Made by a program: the position numbers and the translations under genes | Assembly (NCBI GenBank): GCA_001872995.1 | Contig: MNXO01000012.1 | Span: 1-33,719, forward strand | Source: Bacteroidetes bacterium CG2_30_32_10 | Lineage (GTDB): Bacteria; Bacteroidota; Bacteroidia; Bacteroidales; CG2-30-32-10 | Direction of reading: 5' to 3' | Length of the DNA: 33,719 nucleotides | Shown here: piece after piece, positions 25,299 to 33,683 of the stretch | Layout of the letters: each line of letters opens with the position of its first letter | How positions within the stretch are numbered: position 1 is the stretch's first letter | The notes under the pieces: generated by a model | Databases searched by the model: none | The model's input: only the letters and a program-made list of their open reading frames with translations | What the model was told of the DNA's origin: nothing

Positions 25299-25329
25299 AA
25301 AAAAAGAGGTTGTTGTAACCTCTTTTTTT
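25299..25329 (-). terminator. Hairpin terminator after ornithine carbamoyltransferase
   Basis: A 13-base-pair stem (AAAAAAAGAGGTT paired with AACCTCTTTTTTT) around a five-base loop GTTGT, starting about 26 bases after the argF stop. The A/T flanks give a U-tract in either direction. It separates argF from the EPS operon that follows on the same strand. Confidence 0.88.
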
Positions 25330-25354
25330 TAGTTTTAACTTAAAGATTGCGAAA

Positions 25355-26356
25355 TTAGCAACCTAGGGTTGCAATCATAATTGCTTTTATGGTATGCATC
25401 CGGTTTTCGGCTTCGTCAAAAACAACTGATGCTTCAGATTCAAAAACATCATCCGTAACTTCCATTCCATTAAGACCGTATTTATTGAAAATATCTAATC
25501 CAATTTTTGTGTCTTTATTGTGGAATGCAGGTAAACAATGCAAAAACTTTACTTTTGGATTGCCTGTTTTAGCAACTAATTCTTTATTTATTTGATAGGG
25601 TTTAAGCAACTTGATGCGTTCTTCCCAAACTGAATCTGCTTCTCCCATAGATACCCATACATCTGTGTATAAATAATCAACACCTTTAACAGCATCAGCT
25701 GCATTATCAGTTATAGTAATTTTTGCACCTGTTTGTTTTGCAATTTCTCTGCATTTATTAACAAGTTCTTCGCTTGGTTGACATGCTTTTGGAGCTGCAG
25801 CACGGAAATCCATTCCCATTTTTGCTGCACCAACTAACAAAGAGTTTCCCATATTGTTGCGAGCATCGCCTAAATAACAAAAAGAAATTTTATTTAAAGG
25901 CTTGTCGCTGTGTTCTTTCATTGTCATTAAATCGGCGAGAATTTGGGTTGGGTGAAATTCGGTTGTTAAACCATTCCAAACAGGAACACCAGCATATTTG
26001 GCAAGTTCTTCAACTATTGCCTGTCCATAACCACGGTATTCAATGGCATCATACATTCTGCCAAGAACTCTTGCGGTGTCTTTCATTGTTTCTTTTTTGC
26101 CTATTTGTGAACCAGAGGGTCCAAGGTAGGTGATGTGAGCTCCTTGATCGAGTGCAGCTACTTCGAAAGCACAACGTGTACGGGTGGAGTCCTTCTCGAA
26201 TATAAGTGCAATATTTTTGCCTTTTAATCTTTGTTGTTCGGTACCAGCGTATTTATTTTTTTTTAAATCTACTGATAAATCGAGAAGAAATTGAATTTCT
26301 GTAGGTGTAAAATCAAGAAGTTTTAAAAAATGTCTGTTTTTTAAATTGAATGCCAT
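25355..26356 (-). CDS. argF: Ornithine carbamoyltransferase
   Basis: A 333-residue enzyme joining ornithine and carbamoyl phosphate to give citrulline. The carbamoyl-phosphate motif is DSTRTRCAFE (Ser57-Thr58-Arg59-Thr60-Arg61), the HPTQ motif is at 134-137, the ornithine loop is DVWVSMGE (231-238), and HCLP is at 272-275 with catalytic Cys273. Length matches the E. coli OTC (334). The SMG ornithine loop argues for a classical OTC over the acetyl- or succinylornithine enzymes found in some Bacteroidota. It stands alone with its own promoter and terminator. No arcA, arcC or other arg genes are near, so biosynthetic or catabolic use is undecided. Confidence 0.95.
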   Translation of the reverse strand: MAFNLKNRHFLKLLDFTPTEIQFLLDLSVDLKKNKYAGTEQQRLKGKNIALIFEKDSTRTRCAFEVAALDQGAHITYLGPSGSQIGKKETMKDTARVLGRMYDAIEYRGYGQAIVEELAKYAGVPVWNGLTTEFHPTQILADLMTMKEHSDKPLNKISFCYLGDARNNMGNSLLVGAAKMGMDFRAAAPKACQPSEELVNKCREIAKQTGAKITITDNAADAVKGVDYLYTDVWVSMGEADSVWEERIKLLKPYQINKELVAKTGNPKVKFLHCLPAFHNKDTKIGLDIFNKYGLNGMEVTDDVFESEASVVFDEAENRMHTIKAIMIATLGC

Positions 26357-26395
26357 TGTTTTTAAGTTTTATATTAGTAAAAATTTATTTTTGGG

Positions 26396-26427
26396 CAAAA
26401 TTACACAATCCCTTTTTCATTTTCAAA
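26396..26427 (-). promoter_or_regulatory. Promoter of ornithine carbamoyltransferase gene
   Basis: On the minus strand TTTG (26427-26424) and TAATTTTG (26403-26396) are separated by exactly 20 bases, matching both the -33 and -7 consensus of Bacteroidota. The ATG at 26356 follows 39 bases after the -7 box. I saw no arginine-repressor operator. Confidence 0.6.
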
Positions 26428-26553
26428 AATTAAATGAATCCCAAAATTCTATTAACGAATGTAACTGAATTAAAGGGAACATTCTATAATATTTTTTAAG
26501 GCATAAAATATAATAGGTCAAATGCAGATTTGAATTACGAAAGCAATAACAGC

Positions 26554-28695
26554 TTACTTTTTAGAATCAATAAGAATATTAAGTATTTTGATGCCTGCAT
26601 CAGCAATCATTGTACCAGGACCAAAAATGCCTACCACTCCAGCATCATAAAGAAACTGATAATCTTGAGCAGGAATAACGCCACCTACAATAATCATCAT
26701 ATCATCTCTTCCCAATTTCTTAAGTTCTTCAATGATTTGCGGAACAAGTGTTTTATGACCTGCAGCAAGACTGGATATGCCAACAATGTGAACATCATTT
26801 TCCACAGCTTGTTTTGCTGCTTCGGCAGGAGTTTGAAACAAAGGACCCATATCCACATCAAATCCCATATCTGCATAAGCAGTTGCAACTACTTTAGCAC
26901 CTCTGTCGTGCCCATCTTGTCCCATTTTTGCAATCATAATACGTGGGCGACGACCTTCTATCTTCGCAAATTCATCAGCAAGTTCTCTGGCTTTTTTGAA
27001 ATTACTGTCATTTTCTATTTCCATTTTATATACTCCTGAAATTGAACGAATAGTAGCTTTATATCTACCAAATATTTTTTCGCAAGCATCTGAAATTTCA
27101 CCAAGTGAAGCACGTTTTCTTGCAGCATCTATTGCCAATGCTAATAAATTTCCTTGTCCAGTCTGACAAGCATTAGTAATGGCATCTAATGCTTTTTTAA
27201 CCTCATCGCTATTTCTTTCAGCTCTTAGTTTTTTCAAACGAGCTATTTGCGATATACGAACGGCAGTGTTATCTACCTCTAAAGTTTCGATGGGGTCTTC
27301 TTTATCTAAGCGATATTTATTTATACCTACAATTACGTCTTTACCTGAATCAATCTTTGCCTGTTTGCGTGCAGAAGCCTCTTCAATTCGCATTTTTGGC
27401 AAACCTGTTTCAATAGCTTTTGCCATTCCACCCAATTCTTCAACCTCTTGTATTAGTTTCCATGCTTTGTGAGCGATTTCGTGAGTTAATGCTTCTACAT
27501 AATAAGAACCAGCCCATGGATCAATGGCTTTGCATATATTAGTTTCTTCTTGTATAAATATTTGGGTGTTTCTTGCAATACGAGCGGAAAAATCAGTGGG
27601 TAGTGCAATTGCTTCATCAAGAGCATTGGTGTGAAGAGATTGCGTATGACCCAAAGCAGCAGCCATCGCTTCAATACAAGTACGAGCTATATTATTATAG
27701 GGGTCTTGCTCTGTTAAACTCCATCCAGAAGTTTGCGAATGTGTTCTTAAGGCAAGCGATTTAGGGTTCTTAGGATTGAATTGTTTAACCAATTTTGCCC
27801 ACAACATTCTTGCTGCACGCATTTTAGCTATTTCCATAAAATGATTCATTCCTACACCCCAGAAAAACGACAATCTTGGTGCAAAAGAATCTATGTCCAT
27901 ACCAGCTTTAACGCCAGTACGCAAATATTCTAAGCCATCAGCTAAAGTATAAGCCAATTCAATATCAGCAGTGGCACCAGCTTCTTGTATATGATATCCA
28001 CTAATGCTAATAGAATTGAATTTAGGCATGTTTTTGGATGTAAACTCAAATATGTCAGCAATAATTTTCATAGAAGGAGTTGGCGGATAAATATAAGTGT
28101 TACGAACCATAAACTCCTTTAAAATGTCATTTTGAATGGTTCCGCTTAGTTTTTCCATTGATACGCCTTGTTCTTCGGCAGCAACAATATAAAATGCAAG
28201 AACTGGTAATACAGCTCCATTCATAGTCATTGAAACAGACATTTTATCTAAGGGAATTTGGTCGAAAAGAACTTTCATATCAAGAATAGAATCGATAGCA
28301 ACACCAGCTTTACCAACATCACCAACAACGCGTTCGTGGTCAGAATCGTAACCACGATGTGTAGCTAAGTCAAATGCAACAGATAATCCCATTTGACCTG
28401 CTGCAAGATTTCTTCTATAAAAGGCATTTGATTCCTCTGCAGTAGAAAAACCAGCATATTGTCTAATTGTCCAAGGCTGCATCACATACATAGTCGAATA
28501 AGGACCTCTTAGAAAAGGCGCTATGCCTGCTGCATAGTTCAAATGTTCCATTCCTAACAAATCAGATTCCTCATAAACTCCTTTAACTGGAATTTGCTCG
28601 GAAGTAATCCAATTTTTACCAACATTATCTTTACTTTCAGAAGAGTTAGTATTTGTAATTGTTTTATATTGAATATTTTTAAAATCTGGACGCAT
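26554..28695 (-). CDS. mutB: Methylmalonyl-CoA mutase large (catalytic) subunit
   Basis: A 713-residue adenosylcobalamin-dependent enzyme interconverting succinyl-CoA and (R)-methylmalonyl-CoA. The N-terminal TIM-barrel carries the substrate-binding signature YVMQPWTIRQYAGFSTAEES, NGAVLPVLAFYIVAAEEQG and ISGYHIQEAGATADIELAYT. The C-terminal B12-binding domain has the base-off motif DGHDRG with Asp594, His596 and Gly599, and then ISSLAAGHKTLVP and IIVGGVIP. All catalytic features are present. It follows mutA by 24 bases and is co-transcribed. The epimerase and the MeaB-type chaperone genes are not in the window. It serves propionate metabolism; direction (production or use) depends on the organism. 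Confidence 0.97.
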   Translation of the reverse strand: MRPDFKNIQYKTITNTNSSESKDNVGKNWITSEQIPVKGVYEESDLLGMEHLNYAAGIAPFLRGPYSTMYVMQPWTIRQYAGFSTAEESNAFYRRNLAAGQMGLSVAFDLATHRGYDSDHERVVGDVGKAGVAIDSILDMKVLFDQIPLDKMSVSMTMNGAVLPVLAFYIVAAEEQGVSMEKLSGTIQNDILKEFMVRNTYIYPPTPSMKIIADIFEFTSKNMPKFNSISISGYHIQEAGATADIELAYTLADGLEYLRTGVKAGMDIDSFAPRLSFFWGVGMNHFMEIAKMRAARMLWAKLVKQFNPKNPKSLALRTHSQTSGWSLTEQDPYNNIARTCIEAMAAALGHTQSLHTNALDEAIALPTDFSARIARNTQIFIQEETNICKAIDPWAGSYYVEALTHEIAHKAWKLIQEVEELGGMAKAIETGLPKMRIEEASARKQAKIDSGKDVIVGINKYRLDKEDPIETLEVDNTAVRISQIARLKKLRAERNSDEVKKALDAITNACQTGQGNLLALAIDAARKRASLGEISDACEKIFGRYKATIRSISGVYKMEIENDSNFKKARELADEFAKIEGRRPRIMIAKMGQDGHDRGAKVVATAYADMGFDVDMGPLFQTPAEAAKQAVENDVHIVGISSLAAGHKTLVPQIIEELKKLGRDDMMIIVGGVIPAQDYQFLYDAGVVGIFGPGTMIADAGIKILNILIDSKK

Positions 28696-28719
28696 AATAA
28701 TAATTTTGAGGATTCGTAT

Positions 28720-30591
28720 TTATATTCCTAAAAGGTGATTAAATTTTTGAAGTGTTTCTAAGACATTGGTTCTAATATGAATAAAGGCATCTACACCCGC
28801 TTGTTTAAGATTATCAATAATAGCTGTAGGATAGCCAGCAACAATAACTTTAATATTATTATTTCTTTCTTTTATTTGTTTACAAGATTTAGGTACTATT
28901 TCTGCATATTCATCATCAGAACTACAAATGACAATAATATCGGCATTAGCGTTAAAAGCTTCTTTCGCGCCTTCTTCAACAGTTTGAAATCCATTGGTAT
29001 CAATAATATCATAACCGGCACATCCAAAGAAGTTATTAGCAAACATTGCACGGGCTTTTCGCATAGTAAGATTGCCTATGGTCATCAAAAATACTATAGG
29101 TTTCTTATTCCCTTTTAAAACAAAGTCTTCGGTAGCCATACGCAGTGCTTCAAATGCGGTAGCTCCACGATAGGTTTTTAATTTAGAAGTTAAATCTTTA
29201 ATATCTTTGTTTGGCTGCAACTTATCGAGCATTGTTTCTTTCTGATTAGCATGTTGATTGGTTCCTAACATAACAGTTTTACGCATTGCAATATCCATAT
29301 CTCTTTGCTGGCAGGTTTTTTCAATTTCTTCATAAATTGAGCCATTAGTAATTTGTTCAATTAATCCACCTTTTTCTTCAATAGATTGGAACAATTTCCA
29401 AGCTGCATTAGCAATAGAATCGGTTAAATTTTCTATATAATATGAACCTCCAGCAATATCGGCTACTTTGCTAAAATACGCTTCTTCTTTCAATATGATT
29501 TGAGTGTTTCTAGCAACACGATTTGAAAAATCATCAGGTTTTTTGTAGGTTAAATCAAATGGAAGTACGGTAATTGAATTTGCACCGCCAAGAGAAGCTG
29601 CCATTGTTTCTGTTGTGCTACGAAGTACATTCACATAAGGATCATAAATAGTTTTATTCCAAAAAGAAGTAATCGCATGTATATTCATAGACGCAGATGC
29701 GATGTTCTGAGGTTTATATTGTTCCACAATTTTCGCCCATAATAATCTTGCTGCTCTTAATTTGGCAATTTCCATAAAGTAATTTGACCCAATAGCGAAT
29801 GAAAATAGCATTTTAGATGAAATACTATCGATAGAAATTCCTCTATTTGTCATTTCTGCTAAATACTCATTTGCCGAAGCAAGACTATAAGCAAGTTCTT
29901 GAACAATGGATGCACCAGCATTATGATAATAATGACCATTAATGGTTATTGTTGAAATATTTGGAAGATGAGACTTGGTTGTTTTAAGAACTTCGGCACA
30001 TTCATCAAAATCTGCATTTTTAGATTTATAGAAATTGCCGTGTAGCAGGCAAAAGCTTATTGGGTCAAAATTAATTGAGCCTTTTAATTTTTTAATTTCA
30101 ACATTTTGATTTTGTAATTCTTGGATTAATAAATCCAAAAAAGAGGGATAGGATGTTGCTCCAAAAAAATGAATACTTGTAGTGTTAATATCAATACCTT
30201 TCAATATTTGTCTAATATCATCAGGTGTTTCAATATAATGGGCGTTAAAACCGATAGCATTTGCACCTCTTTTAATTGCTTCTAATGCAATTTTATTTGC
30301 TTCAATCACACTTTTAATGTCCACTTCTTGTCTTATTTCCCAATCGTTTCCATTAGTCTTTGTTCCTCTAACAAAAGGAAAATGTTGGGGTAATGATTTT
30401 AAATGTTCAAGATTGGTGAGATTTTCTTGTCTGTAATAAGGTTTTATCTTTAATCCATCAATGGTTTTCCAGATAAGTTTTTTTTCATAATCGCCACCTT
30501 TAAGGTCTTGCATTATTTTTTCTTCCCATTGTGGTGTTGAAATGTCTGGAAATTCGGAAAATAATTGATCTTCGTTATTGTTTTTACTCAT
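28720..30591 (-). CDS. mutA: Methylmalonyl-CoA mutase small subunit
   Basis: A 623-residue non-catalytic partner of MutB. It keeps the mutase barrel (FPDISTPQWEEKIMQDLKGG, FPFVRGTKTNGNDWEIRQEV, INGHYYHNAGASIVQELAYS). Its C-terminal domain lacks the DxHxxG cobalamin motif of MutB: at the matching place it reads MTIGNLTMRKARAMFANNFF. That loss is normal for small subunits. The in-frame ATG at 30654 would add 21 residues upstream of MSKNNNEDQ, but it lies beyond the TATTTTTG promoter box, so ATG 30591 is preferred. It is the first gene of the mutAB operon. Confidence 0.94.
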   Translation of the reverse strand: MSKNNNEDQLFSEFPDISTPQWEEKIMQDLKGGDYEKKLIWKTIDGLKIKPYYRQENLTNLEHLKSLPQHFPFVRGTKTNGNDWEIRQEVDIKSVIEANKIALEAIKRGANAIGFNAHYIETPDDIRQILKGIDINTTSIHFFGATSYPSFLDLLIQELQNQNVEIKKLKGSINFDPISFCLLHGNFYKSKNADFDECAEVLKTTKSHLPNISTITINGHYYHNAGASIVQELAYSLASANEYLAEMTNRGISIDSISSKMLFSFAIGSNYFMEIAKLRAARLLWAKIVEQYKPQNIASASMNIHAITSFWNKTIYDPYVNVLRSTTETMAASLGGANSITVLPFDLTYKKPDDFSNRVARNTQIILKEEAYFSKVADIAGGSYYIENLTDSIANAAWKLFQSIEEKGGLIEQITNGSIYEEIEKTCQQRDMDIAMRKTVMLGTNQHANQKETMLDKLQPNKDIKDLTSKLKTYRGATAFEALRMATEDFVLKGNKKPIVFLMTIGNLTMRKARAMFANNFFGCAGYDIIDTNGFQTVEEGAKEAFNANADIIVICSSDDEYAEIVPKSCKQIKERNNNIKVIVAGYPTAIIDNLKQAGVDAFIHIRTNVLETLQKFNHLLGI

Positions 30592-30643
30592 AATCAATAA
30601 ATTTAGAGAGTTGCTTTTATTAATTTTTAGTTTAAATAGCCCA

Positions 30644-30651
30644 CAAAAATA
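30644..30651 (-). promoter_or_regulatory. Candidate -7 box of the mutAB operon
   Basis: On the minus strand TATTTTTG matches TAnnTTTG, 52 bases before the ATG at 30591. It lies inside the 5' extension that would be coding if translation began at 30654, which argues for the shorter protein. No -33 TTTG was found. Confidence 0.4.
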
Positions 30652-30746
30652 CAATAAAATATTTATACTATAAATCTTTTACCTCGTATTTTTCGTTATA
30701 AAAACAACTGAAATACGCTGTTATAAAGGGAATTAATTTGAAAATT

Positions 30747-31313
30747 TTACTTCCAACGAAAAGTTGAAATATCAAAACCAGCCAAATCGAGCACTCTATC
30801 AATAACCGTATCAATTAACTCATCAATTGTTGAGGGTTTAGAATAAAAGGAAGGGCTTGCAGGACAAATTATACCTCCAGCAAGCGTTATTTTTTTTAAG
30901 TTTTCTATATGTATTAAGTTAAAAGGCATCTCGCGGGTAACTAGAATTAGTTTTTTTTTTTCTTTAAGCATCACATCAGCGGCTCTAGTGAGCAAATCGT
31001 TTGAAATGCCATTAGAAATTCTGCCTAAAGTTCCCATTGTGCAAGGACAAATAATCATAGCATCATATTTTGCCGACCCAGAGGCAAAAGGAGCAAAAAA
31101 ATCATCGGGAGCATATATTTTATAAGGAAATTGATGATAATACTTGTTTCCCAACTCATATTCCCAAACTTTTTTGGCATTCTCAGAAAAGATAATTCCA
31201 CAATCATCAACCTGATTATCTATTGTTTGCAGCTTATTTATTAGTGATTTTGCATAAATTGCCCCACTAGCACCAGTTACACCAACTATAATTTTTTTTT
31301 TATTTTCATTCAT
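30747..31313 (-). CDS. ubiX: UbiX-family flavin prenyltransferase
   Basis: A 188-residue enzyme that prenylates FMN to make the cofactor of UbiD-type decarboxylases. Family motifs are IIVGVTGASGAIYAKSL (8-24), then MIICPCTMGTLGRISNGISNDLLTRAADV (86-113) and LILVTREMPFNLIHIENLKKI with Arg127 and Glu128, and the C-terminal AGGIICPASPSFYSKP. No ubiD is in the window. The long frame from 31388 would add 25 residues that are antisense-like and overlap the barrel gene, so ATG 31313 is preferred. It overlaps the end of the barrel gene by eight bases (ATGAATGA). The coding strand has A-tracts of 10 and 11 bases that could cause polymerase slippage. Confidence 0.92.
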   Translation of the reverse strand: MNENKKKIIVGVTGASGAIYAKSLINKLQTIDNQVDDCGIIFSENAKKVWEYELGNKYYHQFPYKIYAPDDFFAPFASGSAKYDAMIICPCTMGTLGRISNGISNDLLTRAADVMLKEKKKLILVTREMPFNLIHIENLKKITLAGGIICPASPSFYSKPSTIDELIDTVIDRVLDLAGFDISTFRWK

Positions 31314-31923
31314 TGTTAAACTGATAATAAAAAGTAAATACCAATAAATTGTTAAACTGTCCACGTTTAAACTTGTAAATACTACCAACAGCTTGCTTGC
31401 GAATTGGTATTATTGAGTATGAATGACTTAGATTAAACAAAAGTTTTTTTGTTAATTTATAGGTTATTCCAAAGTTATAAGACAGTTCATAACTATAAAA
31501 ATAGCGATTCCCTTCCTCATATAAGCGATAGCCATCACTTTCTTCTTTATAGTTAATTAAATAGCCCATGCTTACTCCAAGATTAATAATAAATTTTTTC
31601 TTGTAATGGTAGTTTAAGGATAAGGGCACTTCAGCATAATTAAAATGCAAGCGATAATCTCTATCATTAAAATCAATACTATCTGGAGCGTGATGGCTGC
31701 CCTTTTGAATAAATTTCATTTCTAATTGCCAACTAAAATTATCATTAATTTTACGGTTAACAAAAGCTCCAGCCAAAAAACCCGCTTTATGGTAACCCCC
31801 ATAAGTGTCGCCATCAACTTGACTGGCAGTCATTCCTGCCATTATACCTCCATTAAACTTTTGTGCTGATAAGGAATAGGAAAGGAAAAGAGTGAAAAAT
31901 ATACCAAAAATACAATGTTTCAT
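31306..31923 (-). CDS. PorT-like outer-membrane beta-barrel protein
   Basis: A 205-residue secreted barrel. The signal peptide is MKHCIFGIFFTLFLSYSLSA, followed by FNGGIMAGMTASQVDGDTYGGYHKAGFLAGAFVN, the usual opening of porin-family (PorT-like) proteins in Bacteroidota, then WQLEMKFIQKG, YRLHFNYAEVPLSLNYHY, and a last strand ending LLVFTFYYQFNNE. Function is unknown for most members. The start at 31923 directly precedes the signal peptide; the in-frame ATG at 31941 would add six residues and cannot be excluded. Its stop overlaps the ubiX start by eight bases, so the two are translated from one mRNA, although they do not share an obvious function. Confidence 0.85.
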   Translation of the reverse strand: MKHCIFGIFFTLFLSYSLSAQKFNGGIMAGMTASQVDGDTYGGYHKAGFLAGAFVNRKINDNFSWQLEMKFIQKGSHHAPDSIDFNDRDYRLHFNYAEVPLSLNYHYKKKFIINLGVSMGYLINYKEESDGYRLYEEGNRYFYSYELSYNFGITYKLTKKLLFNLSHSYSIIPIRKQAVGSIYKFKRGQFNNLLVFTFYYQFNNE

Positions 31924-31991
31924 AAGTTTACATTTTACCAATAAGGCTGTAAATTTACAAAATAAATATTAAGTTTTTATTGAAATGAAAT

Positions 31992-32348
31992 TTAGTAGAG
32001 AAGGTATTTTTTTGCAACCTTTTCCCACTTAGCATCATATTTGCTATCCACAAAATAGATGAGCAAATCGGCATCATACTTGCTATCTACAAAATAAATA
32101 AGTTTATCAGCATCGTATTTGCTTTCGGTGAAGAACCACAAGCCTTCATTTTGTGTAACATCGTACTGACTGCTTACTTTATAAACAAGCAAATCGGCAT
32201 CATACTTGCTATCCACTACAAATACTTTAATTTTTGCATCGTATTTGCTATCGCATGAAAACACTTTTTGTGAAAAAGCTAAATTATAATGAAGAATACC
32301 TCCCCACCATACAAGCAAAACAGCGAATTTGAGAATAATGGATTTCAT
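31992..32348 (-). CDS. Secreted six-repeat SKYDA protein (resembles DUF6150 / 7(1) septoil knot family)
   Basis: A 118-residue secreted protein with an N-terminal hydrophobic signal (IILKFAVLLVWWGGILHYNLAFSQ). The mature part is six repeats of the pattern [VD]-S-K-Y-D-A-[DK]-x-L/I-x-[VI]-[YF]. The motifs begin at Ser34, Ser47, Ser60 (SQYDV, degenerate), Ser76, Ser89 and Ser102, spaced 13-13-16-13-13. The middle insert (TQNEGLWFF) breaks the series into two halves. From memory this matches the DUF6150 family, which I believe is now described as a 7(1) septoil knot domain; I could not check this. Each repeat is encoded by a 39-base unit that is similar but not identical. It lies between the lipoprotein gene and the PorT-like barrel gene on the same strand. 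Confidence 0.75.
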   Translation of the reverse strand: MKSIILKFAVLLVWWGGILHYNLAFSQKVFSCDSKYDAKIKVFVVDSKYDADLLVYKVSSQYDVTQNEGLWFFTESKYDADKLIYFVDSKYDADLLIYFVDSKYDAKWEKVAKKYLLY

Positions 32349-32423
32349 AATATTTTGTATTTAATGAATAACTATTTTAAATAAAAACCCTGTCTATATT
32401 AAGTATTCAGTATTATTGAATCT

Positions 32424-33584
32424 CTAATTAAAAATATATTTATGGTTATATATAATGCTTTTAGCAATATCTTTCATCATAGCATTTGCTTGAAATATCA
32501 TATCTATATCATTAGGAAAAGGTATAGGCTGTGAATTCTTTACTTTTTGGAGAGTTTCTGGTTTCAGTGCATCGAAATCGCCATTTGCTTGAGTAAACAC
32601 ATTGACAAAAGGAGTTTGAACGGTAATAGGTTCTGTTTTAATTAATTGTTTAGTTACATTGTTATAAAAATCAATATATCCAGAAATAATTGATTCTTTA
32701 TTTAGAACTGTTTCGGACACTTTGCAAGAAATGGTTTTAGTTTTAGCAACTTTAAGATCATTGCCTAAGCTGTCTTTCATTACATTTCCCCTGCTATCAT
32801 AAACATATTGCCAGCCATCAGCTACCTCTTTGGTTTCAAACCAATTGTTTGTATTCACTTGTTCGGGAGATACGCTAATAAGCTTGATGTTTAAATAAAT
32901 ATTGTAGTCGTAATCTAAGCCTGTATTTTGCTTGGCATCAAAGTTAATCCACTTGCTATTCATATCAGTTAGGCTTATTTTCAATAACTCTTCTTCAAAG
33001 TTTGGGTGGAAAGGAATGCCGGTTTGGTTTTGAATTTTGAACAGCACATTGGTGGTGCCTAAAAAAAGCGCGATTTGAATTTGGTTATCTACATCTTTAA
33101 AGTCATTGTAATAACCTTTAACTCTAAGAAGGTCATCATAAGCTTGACGTGCACTGTTTTTATCTTTCTTTTTCAGCAAATCCATTGCATGTGCATAGAA
33201 AAAAGTCGCTGCTTTCAATTTGGCGGCGATAATTTCTTCATCATAATTGATATACTTATAGTTAATGGCTGATAAAATATTGCCTGGCAACACTTTTACT
33301 TTATCTTCTCTGTATTTAAGAGAGCGATAAAAGTTAAAGATTTCGTCCCAAATATCAGGTTGACCAGTTTTTCTGAGATATTCGATTTGGTCATTGTCTT
33401 TTTGATTGGCAATGGCATAAGCGTCTTTTAATACATTAATTTCTTTTGCCGAAGAAGGTTTCTTTTTTAATTTCTTCACCGATTTTTCAACCGCCTTATC
33501 GTACATTCCTTTGTTTAAGTAATGAGTAGAGCTGCATCCCATCATTATACTTGCTACTATTAATATAACCGCTATTTTTTTCAT
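32424..33584 (-). CDS. Lipoprotein of unknown function, probable helical-repeat N-terminus
   Basis: A 386-residue protein with a lipobox at IMMGCSS (Cys17). The region after it (KGMYDKAVEKSVKKLKKKPSS, then EINVLKDAYAIANQKD) looks like TPR-style helices. A further helix (MDLLKKKDKNSARQAYDDLL, about residues 135-155) continues that pattern. The C-terminal half is beta-rich with alternating residues (YNIYLNIKLISVSPEQ, ISCKVSETVLNKESIISGYI). I do not recognise a named family. It is probably anchored in the periplasm on the inner or outer membrane. ATG 33584 directly precedes the signal peptide; the ORF from 33596 would add four residues. It is on the same strand as the SKYDA gene, 75 bases upstream of it. 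Confidence 0.7.
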   Translation of the reverse strand: MKKIAVILIVASIMMGCSSTHYLNKGMYDKAVEKSVKKLKKKPSSAKEINVLKDAYAIANQKDNDQIEYLRKTGQPDIWDEIFNFYRSLKYREDKVKVLPGNILSAINYKYINYDEEIIAAKLKAATFFYAHAMDLLKKKDKNSARQAYDDLLRVKGYYNDFKDVDNQIQIALFLGTTNVLFKIQNQTGIPFHPNFEEELLKISLTDMNSKWINFDAKQNTGLDYDYNIYLNIKLISVSPEQVNTNNWFETKEVADGWQYVYDSRGNVMKDSLGNDLKVAKTKTISCKVSETVLNKESIISGYIDFYNNVTKQLIKTEPITVQTPFVNVFTQANGDFDALKPETLQKVKNSQPIPFPNDIDMIFQANAMMKDIAKSIIYNHKYIFN

Positions 33585-33648
33585 TATGAAAAGCATTTTA
33601 TTGTATGATTAAACGACTGTTTTTTATTTTTTCTATTAATTCATTAAA

Positions 33649-33683
33649 CAAAGATTGAGCCAAAATTAGTGAATAATTTCAAA
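33649..33683 (-). promoter_or_regulatory. Possible promoter of the lipoprotein gene
   Basis: On the minus strand AATCTTTG (33656-33649) is one base off TAnnTTTG and has a TTTG (33683-33680) 23 bases upstream. A second box, TAATTTTG (33668-33661), is an exact match but without a -33 partner at normal spacing. Both lie 65-80 bases before ATG 33584, so the exact promoter is undecided. Confidence 0.3.

Noticed and set aside
26530..27039. Plus-strand frame of 169 residues opposite mutB
   Set aside because: It is antisense to the well-conserved B12-binding domain of mutB, has no recognisable domain, and its composition (many His, Asn, Ser) is typical of a shadow frame.
32030..32260. A 39-base repeat array that could be mistaken for CRISPR
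   Set aside because: The repeats are in frame inside a signal-peptide protein and encode SKYDA motifs; the units vary at synonymous positions, there are no unique spacers and no cas genes.
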